From Parietaria judaica (lineage: Eukaryota; Streptophyta; Magnoliopsida; Rosales; Urticaceae), in contig OX940870.1 of NCBI GenBank assembly GCA_954871525.1, forward strand, positions 3,813,501 to 3,877,500: a DNA stretch of 64,000 bases. The letters are read 5' to 3'. The notes beneath the pieces are model-generated. The model saw only the letters and a program-made list of their open reading frames with translations. It had not been told where the DNA came from and made no database searches. Position numbers and translations under genes: made by a program. The stretch's first letter is position 1. Each line of letters begins with the position of its first letter. This document shows positions 56,906 to 64,000 of this stretch, piece by piece.

Positions 56906-59895
56906 GTTGAGGTAAAATAGTTCTTAAATGTGATATTTTATTGTGCAATTTAGTTATCACGGTAATTTTATTTGTTATATTAATCTATCCAAACTCTAAT
57001 GACGAATTTTTATAGAAGTCGAATCATAATGTTCAAATCGATTCATTTTTGTAAAGAACCCAAGAAACAGATTCATAACGCTCAGAAAATATTATTAAAG
57101 GATCTTAGTCAAAAAAATTCCCTGCAAGCTTTAACTATTTTCTCCAAAAGCGAGCTGATTTGTTTAATATTCTTAAAAGTTTAACTTTTATGGGCTTGTA
57201 TACTGGGCCTGTTAAAAAACTAATTTAAAGCCCATTTTGGGCCAGCAACAAAGTAAAAATGGGCGGTCTATCCACCACAATTCTTCAGTATCCAAAAATA
57301 AAATATTCTCCCATCATATTTTTTTTGGTATATATGTTACTGTTTATTTGCTCTACGTAATTTTTTATTTGTTTTAAATTCGCTAGAAAAAATAAATTTA
57401 TTATCGAGCTTTGTTCTCTCGTAAAGTCGTCCCCGCGAAGTTTTTGAGAAGAGAAGAGGGGTAGTCTTGTGTGTAAGCATAGCATTTATGGCCGGACTCG
57501 CCCAACCCAACTAAGAAGAATCGAATATGACATACGCATCTTTCTTTTTCTCTCTTAGGTTGACGATTATTAAATATATAATATATCATTCCAAACTATT
57601 GTTTCAAATTAATTGATACGTAGGTTAATTATTCAGTATCATTGTTTGTACATTTAAGTGAAATTACGCTACTAACATAAACGGCAATGCAAGGCTTTAC
57701 ATCATCGCGTTGACTCTTGAAAAGAAAAAAGAAAAAAAACTTGCCGTGTTCTTTCTTCTTTTTGAAGATCATGGATTTGGAGTCGATTTTTGTCGACAAA
57801 TGACTAATAAATTATGCCTGCATTCTTTGAATAGAGAAAACTTAAAGAAATTACCAAATATTGGTAAAAGAAAATACAATAAAAATCACAAAAATAAACG
57901 GAACAACTTATAAGATAAAAGTGAAGCCTTGATTGCCGAACAAGAAAGCAAATCGAATAACACGTTCTGAGTATCGATATATGCATTGATGACTAAATAT
58001 CAATCAGATTTGTTCGACATTTTCCCATAAATTATAGCAATCACACAAGAATATTCCATGCATCCATGGAAGACGTACGTGAAAGTGTTCGGTTCATGTA
58101 TATGTACGCAGTACATGTAGTCATGTACCGTCTACGTAGTTGTGTACCAAATAATATTTATGGAAAAATGTATATGCATGACTCGTAAAGGGTGTGTGTA
58201 ACTGTGTATAAATATAGACACATATATATATTTTACTGCATTTGACTCTTAAAGGTAAAAAATAAAAATATACATAGAATAAAAAACTGATGACCTAATA
58301 GTTACGACTTGATTTCGTGTATAGATGAGCATGACTCATCAAGCCAATAACCATTACTGTGTTAAAGAGAATTGGACTTTATTCAAAAGTTACTATAGCT
58401 CGTAGACTTTCATTACAAACAATGAGCTATTTTATTTATTTATTTTGATAATCCCGTGTTTAAGTCCATATTAATTTAAGCTGTTGAGAATGAGATAACT
58501 CTAATTTAATACAAGCTAATAATTAACCCAAAATTAATCATCATAATTCTTAAGTAATAACTCGAGAAGAATGGAAGTTCATGTTCAGCATAGAGCATAC
58601 CATTTATGGAATAACAAACCATTAATCATAGCAAAATATAATTAGGGTGAGTTAGATAAGTAAGTAGTAATTAAGAAAGAATAGCTGTTAGAGGGCGGAA
58701 TTTAGATAGTTGGTACGGAATTTGGAGTTCATCAATGTACTTTAATGCAACAAATTATCGAATTAAAATTGTTATATGTGGGCCCTCCTCGATCAATAAA
58801 TATGATAATTATGGTATAACTCTAGAATCATAAGCCAAAATTCATGACTATGCACGGTAAAAATTAGTATCTAAATCAAATCAGTATTAAATTATGATAC
58901 CAGTTATTTTTCTTCCCAAAAATTAGTTTTTTTTTTTTTTTTCAGTTTAATGATCGATGTTCCAAAAAATTCAATTGTTCCTAGTCATTTCGAGAAAAAT
59001 TATACTGAAAGTTGAGAACCTGGCGGAACCCCAAAAAAGCTTGATTAAATACAAAACAAAATTAAGTCTCAAATTAAATTTCACGCAACCCTCCCTGAGT
59101 TACCAGAAGCCGCCGAGAGCTCGGGTATCATCCCATTCGGTTTCAATGAACCATGACCCAAGAATTAGCCTATAAAAAATATAATTTATATCCGATTGTA
59201 TTCGCATGATTCTCCCTTCAATTTTTGCACACACGCCCGACGAACAATCCCGCCATACGCCTGGGAACCACAACCAAAGACTGCCCTAACCTACACGCTT
59301 TTTTTTTAACCCGACACCGGTGGTAAATCCATCCATCCCACACGTAAACATCTTAAATCTTAGTATATCTTTTATTATTGTAAATTTTTAATTAATATGT
59401 TCTATGAGTTTATTACTGTTGCCCATGCCTCATAGTATATTTATTTGACTTTTTTAATTAGATTCTATATAATGAAAGGAAAAAAAAACCATTGTCCCCT
59501 TATATATTTCACCATATATATTCTAGTCACTAGACTAACTTTATTAAATATCGTATTCTTAAACTTACTCGACAAATTCAAAATTTATTGTGATATAAAT
59601 TGTACAAGGTTTTAATAGTTATATTACTAAAATAGAGATATAGAAAAGTTACGGCTTACATATCCCAAAAACTGTTGGTTGTTGGTGTGAACATGACACA
59701 GAAAACTTCAAAGGTAATTATGCTCTTTTTCATTGAAAATACAAGTGTGGTTTTGTTCACTTCTACTCTCCTTTTCATTTATTTTATTGATGCAATCCGC
59801 ATACTTTTCCGATGCATATTTTTATTTTAATCATCATCTAGAAAACTACTTTTTACATTATTTCTCATCTTCTTTTTATTAACTTTCAATCACTT

Positions 59896-59932
<37 letters not shown>

Positions 59933-60060
59933 TTGACCCGTTGCCAGCCAAAGGAAAGGCTCCTCTTTTTCTCTACTACGATGGAGACCCCACTGCGAGG
60001 AGAGAGAGGATCTTCCAAACACTCGCTATCAATCTCAGCCCCCACACACACACGCAACGC
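56906..60060. other. AT-rich intergenic DNA upstream of the VQ gene
   Basis: No gene recognised. TGGGCC-type motifs cluster at 57190-57270 (GGGCCTGTTAA, TTTGGGCCAGC), as in some promoters, but no gene follows. A (CT)n run lies at 59900-59928, in the presumed VQ promoter/leader. Confidence 0.45.
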
Positions 60061-60465
60061 AACACATTATAATTCATAAACAATAATATTATTATTATTT
60101 AAGCCAAAAAGCTCAAGTGAAAAAACTTTCCCTTCTCTCTTTCCCATTTTCCAATTCCCTCTCTCTCTCTGAAGCGAACCAGAACCCGAAAGAGAAAGAG
60201 AATGATAAAGTTGCGAAAAACACTCATCTGATTGAACCCTCTTCTCTAGAGCTTATCATATGCTTTCTCTTCTTTTCATACAAAACAAGAGAGACAAGTA
60301 GAGAAAGATTCTGCTTCCATGGTTTCAGATCAGGGCTTTCCTTCGATAAAGATCTCATGGGGTCTTTAAAGCTCTTCACTTTACGCAGGTTTCACGCCAT
60401 ATATATACATACATAAATCTCTCCAGTGATATATATATATATATATAGGTTTCTGTGTAGCGGCC

Positions 60466-61572
60466 ATGGACTCTGGTAACAGTGGGAGCATGAACACCTC
60501 GAGCGGCGACGACGAGTACGACTCACGCGCCGACCAGTCGATCCCTTCGTTCCTCAACCCGTCTCTCACTCACTTCGGATCCTCCGATCAACACCAACCC
60601 GACCCGACTCAGCTCCTCCCTCACCACCTCTTCGATCTCCAGCCAAACCCCAGCAATTTCCTGCTCAACCTCGACCGATCGACTCTCAACAGATCCGATC
60701 ACCACCACCACCACCACCATCATCAGCATCAGCAACATCAACAGTCTTATCAGCTCGGGCTTACATCCATGTCGAGCATCCAACAACCCCTCATGTTCCC
60801 GAGCTCTTCCCCGATTCAGTTACAACCGTCGCAACTGCCCAACGAAACGGTATTACCGAAGACGAGCACTACTACAGCTACTACTTCTACTTATGCCGGT
60901 GGCGTTGGTGTTGGCACTGGCTCGTCGTCTCAGCCGCCAGGCGTTCGGGCCTCGAAGAAGCGGACGAGGGCCTCGAGGCGAGCCCCGACGACGGTGCTCA
61001 CCACCGACACGTCCAACTTCCGCGCAATGGTGCAGGAGTTCACGGGAATTCCCGCCCCGCCTTTCTCCGCAGTGTCGTCCCCGTTCACCCGCCGCCTCGA
61101 CCTCTTCGGCTCCTCGAGCTCGTCGCCGCTCTACCCGCTGGTGCGTCCCTCGGCGATGAAGCCGCAGGCGACGTCGCCGTTCTCGTCGTCGATGTTCAGC
61201 AATGTGATGGTGGACGCCACGAACATCGCCACGTCGTCGTTCAACAATTACCCGACGAGGAACGTGCTGAACATGGCGTTCCAAGTGCAGTCCCTTCCTC
61301 CGCCAAACCCTAGTAACAACAACAACAACACTAACACCCTCAATGCAGTTGCAGTTGCAGGGTTCAACGCGACGAGTCATAATAAGCAGGCACAGCAAAG
61401 TCAGCCGAGTTTGGCCCTTGATCATCATCATCACCATCACCATGAGGACATGAATGCGGGACACGTGTACGCCGGCGGCACGGCCCCGGCGCTGGCGAAC
61501 TCCGCGGAGATCAACGCGCCGTCGAGGGGTGATCAAGGTACGGTTGAGTCGTGGATATTTCCGTCGGAATAG
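60466..61572 (+). CDS. VQ-motif protein
   Basis: An intact 368-codon single exon. The VQ core FRAMVQEFTG lies at about residues 185-194 (FxxxVQxxTG), preceded by a basic nuclear-signal-like KKRTRASRRAP and followed by IPAPPF and SPFTRRLDLF. VQ proteins are plant nuclear cofactors that bind WRKY transcription factors and often are MAP kinase targets in defence and growth; the exact member cannot be fixed here. Several Ser-Pro sites are candidate phosphorylation points. There are two poly-His tracts (residues ~79-86 and ~322-328) and Gln/Asn/Thr-rich runs, all from codon repeats. The lack of introns suits most VQ genes. The start is the first ATG after GTGTAGCGGCC and gives a typical acidic N-terminus. 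The leader contains a 99-codon upstream frame (60117-60416). Opposite-strand frames are shadows. Confidence 0.9.
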   Translation: MDSGNSGSMNTSSGDDEYDSRADQSIPSFLNPSLTHFGSSDQHQPDPTQLLPHHLFDLQPNPSNFLLNLDRSTLNRSDHHHHHHHHQHQQHQQSYQLGLTSMSSIQQPLMFPSSSPIQLQPSQLPNETVLPKTSTTTATTSTYAGGVGVGTGSSSQPPGVRASKKRTRASRRAPTTVLTTDTSNFRAMVQEFTGIPAPPFSAVSSPFTRRLDLFGSSSSSPLYPLVRPSAMKPQATSPFSSSMFSNVMVDATNIATSSFNNYPTRNVLNMAFQVQSLPPPNPSNNNNNTNTLNAVAVAGFNATSHNKQAQQSQPSLALDHHHHHHHEDMNAGHVYAGGTAPALANSAEINAPSRGDQGTVESWIFPSE

Positions 61573-62842
61573 ATCGATTAGGTCATCAAGTCAGTAGGGT
61601 TTGCAAAAGAGAAAAAGAAAAATAATCATAAATGTGGAGACAGATCGGTTGAGCTATTGCTATTTGCTAGTAGTGGTGATATAGTGGAAATGGGTAGTGG
61701 TGAAAATGGTGATGATGATGATATTTTTTTGTTGATCTGAAGCGTAGTCATCACTCAATAATTTTTGCAGCGTCATGATTATGATTATTATTATTGTCAT
61801 TATATATTTCTTTCTTCTACTTTTCTTGATCCTCTGGGAGAAGGGTTTGTATGATGTGAATTATGAGGTGGAAAACCCTAGTCATGTTCATTAAATTATA
61901 TCATGTAGATACAATCATATATATGTAAATGTAATGCATCTAGGTAGATACGTTATATGTACTTTCTTTTTAGTTAATAAAGTGCATGATAATTACGAAT
62001 GAACTTTAATAATATTTAATCGGTTTGATTACAAAGCATTTGAAGATTTCTTCCCTTCTCTTTATGCGACATTTATGATTCCTTAAATTAAGCATATAAA
62101 ATCAGTGTATTTTCTTTCCCCAGGTAAAATGTGACCAAATTTAAATATATATATATATATACATACTATTTCAATGAGGATTTTTTTTTTCTTTTTGTCT
62201 CGTATACCTTATCCAATGGCTAAAAAACATGATTTGCTCGGCGATGTGTCTTCAATAATGCACTCATATTTAGTTCGCTAGATTACATATATATAGAAGC
62301 TATAATGTGGTAATTGTAACCCCTATGTCCAAAGAGTCCTTATCGGATATATTGTTGATGTAAATACAGAAAGAAATTGTAGTACATATTACATAAATGT
62401 ATATATGATCGTACATGGTCCATGGAATCCCTGTTGTATATTTTAAGATGTATGTAAATATACATGGTCCAGGAAGTTCTTGTTTTTCAACAATGTACGT
62501 TAAGACTTTGAATGTAGGTGATGCAGCTGATGCTAGAAGAGAGAGGATATTAGGTTATAATTATTATTATTATTATTATTAATTTTTGCCTTGTGCTCTT
62601 ATAATGCCTTACATACAATTACAAATCGCTTTCTTTGAGTTAAAGACTCGTCCTTTCCATTTTTGTGGTGCCTTTGACTGTGAAATTGGTTTTGGATCGA
62701 TTCGTTTATAGTGAATAACACACTTTTGTATCTTTCTTTCAACTTGGTCCTTGGCATTTTCATTGTTTTGGGGGATTCTTTGGCTTAATAGGGATTTAAT
62801 GTTGCTTAGGTAGATTAAAACTTGTGAAGTTACTACCTGCCG

Positions 62843-62845
<3 letters not shown>
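61573..62845. other. 3' flank of the VQ gene and intergenic DNA
   Basis: A likely 3' UTR is followed by AT-rich DNA with an (ATT)n run at ~62560-62582. No gene; the opposite-strand frame at 62609-63064 crosses a microsatellite and looks spurious. Confidence 0.45.

Positions 62846-62847
<2 letters not shown>

Positions 62848-62901
<54 letters not shown>
62848..62901. repeat. Compound (AT)n(GT)n microsatellite
   Basis: GCGCGC is followed by a long AT run and then a GT run. Confidence 0.9.
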
Positions 62902-63970
62902 TTGCAATTATAGTGTGAAAAAGAAACGTTACAAGTGTACAAAATGGTTTTCTCTTCTTGGTTCGTCTTTCAATTGTTGAAGGTTGACAAACATTATGAA
63001 TTATGAAATGTGGTAAGAAAATGAGACAAATTAATAAACAGGAAGTTGCCAGCTTGAAGTTCAAGGTTTGTTAATTTATAAGTCTAATTTTTACTAGCTG
63101 TGTTTTTTTTACTTAATATGGAATAATATGTGTCGGGTAGGCTAGTACTAAAACACGATCCGTACAAGATGATACCGATATTCAAATGCCAATAAATTGT
63201 CCATCGGCAATCTGTATACTATTTCAATCAGATTATCGGTACCGGTTTCATTATCTGTATCGATATTTTGAGCATTAGTTTGTACTTCTAAGTATGAAAA
63301 TTACTAAGAAGATCAATCTATAATTAGGAGATCACTTGTTTTCATTTCTTAGTGTCCCACAGCTTTAGACATAATTTGGCTCTTTAGGGATTTGAACTAA
63401 TTATTTAACGTGCATGTATAGGCGATAAATTAAATTAAAATATATGATGAACATGAGAGGTGTTGTGAACCACATTCCAATATCCAAATATATTCGATTT
63501 TGATTGAGAAAATATAAGATTCTTTTGTGTGGGAATCATAGTATAATATCTGATTCTCCAGAAAGAGACTAGATATAGAACAGCTAGGTTGATCATCAAA
63601 GTATTGGCAAAACAAAAGCATAGAATAGTTAGAACCATATAAATATAAGTTAAAAATAAATAATTGGTTGATATATATAATATATATAATAATATATATA
63701 ATAATAATAATTAGCTGGTGGAGACCTAAAAGTCAATGTTAGTCATGAATTCATCTTAATAAGCATTACATTGATTGAGGATGTGAGAGAATGTAATGAC
63801 AGCTATTTATAAGCATGAGAATTAGGATACACATTGGTAAAACGTTAATCATCATAAACTATAAAGACAAACAATAATGAATCAACATAGTCATGAAGGC
63901 ACTAATTACGGTGTTAATTAGGCTAGTTTCCCGGCGGTAAATTTAAGAAAATTATATACGCATGATTTAA
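62902..63970. other. AT-rich intergenic DNA
   Basis: No gene seen. 63130-63270 has GATACCG/CGGTACCGG-type sequence like the degraded hAT pieces elsewhere. (TA)n runs lie at 63670-63705. Confidence 0.4.
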
Positions 63971-63973
63971 TTT

Positions 63974-64000
63974 TTTGGTTAATTGCGGCAATAATGCACA
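63974..64000. mobile_element. Possible start of another MULE-like element, cut by window end
   Basis: GGTTAATTGCGGCAATAATG resembles the GGGTAAACTGCGGCTAATG end of the fold-back family in layout. Only ~25 bases are visible. Confidence 0.25.

Noticed and set aside
60853..61536. 227-codon minus frame opposite the VQ gene
   Set aside because: Arg/His-rich shadow of a GC-rich exon.
62609..63064. 151-codon minus frame
   Set aside because: Runs through the AT/GT microsatellite (THTHTHTYIYIYIY) and has no domain.
63345..63375. miR396-like TCCCACAGCTTTAG stretch
   Set aside because: Only a partial match and no foldback partner seen nearby.

Overview
The window reads as nuclear DNA of a flowering plant, most likely a eudicot. 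It is AT-rich and gene-poor. Genes have GT-AG introns, plant-specific families are present (B3/DUF313, mTERF, TTL, VQ, germin-like, DYW-type PPR), and the space between them is filled with plant transposons. I cannot name the species.

Layout. 1-8 kb: a 5'-partial B3-domain (DUF313) gene, then a 1.3-kb non-autonomous hAT element, then a frameshifted B3 paralogue, a LINE 3' end, and a Mutator-like element (MULE) with ~600-bp terminal inverted repeats that carry a tRNA-like sequence. 8-14 kb: an mTERF gene on the minus strand, broken by frameshifts and split by a 4.86-kb Ty1/copia retrotransposon with a perfect 5-bp target duplication. 14-22 kb: AT-rich DNA and the first fold-back MULE. 22-23 kb: an intact gene for an acidic protein of the plant 'protamine P1-like' group. 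24.5-25.5 kb: a second fold-back MULE. 26-30 kb: an intact seven-exon TTL gene (TPR repeats plus thioredoxin-like domain, minus strand), one of whose introns appears to use a GC donor. 30-47 kb: no intact gene; repeats, a likely solo LTR, SINE-like sequences, a decayed MinD pseudogene and two more fold-back MULEs. 47.6-53.7 kb: a run of gene relics on either strand: a NOM1/SGD1-like MIF4G/MA3 pseudogene with most exons still visible, a 5'-truncated germin-like fragment and a DYW-domain fragment. 55-57 kb: LINE remnants, one holding a 263-bp MITE with a 10-bp target duplication, and a SINE-like copy. 60-62 kb: an intact, apparently single-exon VQ-motif gene.

Only three genes look complete (protamine-like, TTL, VQ). 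The B3 gene at the left edge looks intact but runs off the window. I see no operon-like or pathway link between them. The most notable structure is the fold-back MULE family: four ~0.99-kb near-perfect palindromes within 26 kb, each with its own 9-bp target duplication. If transcribed, each would fold into a hairpin of about 485 bp.
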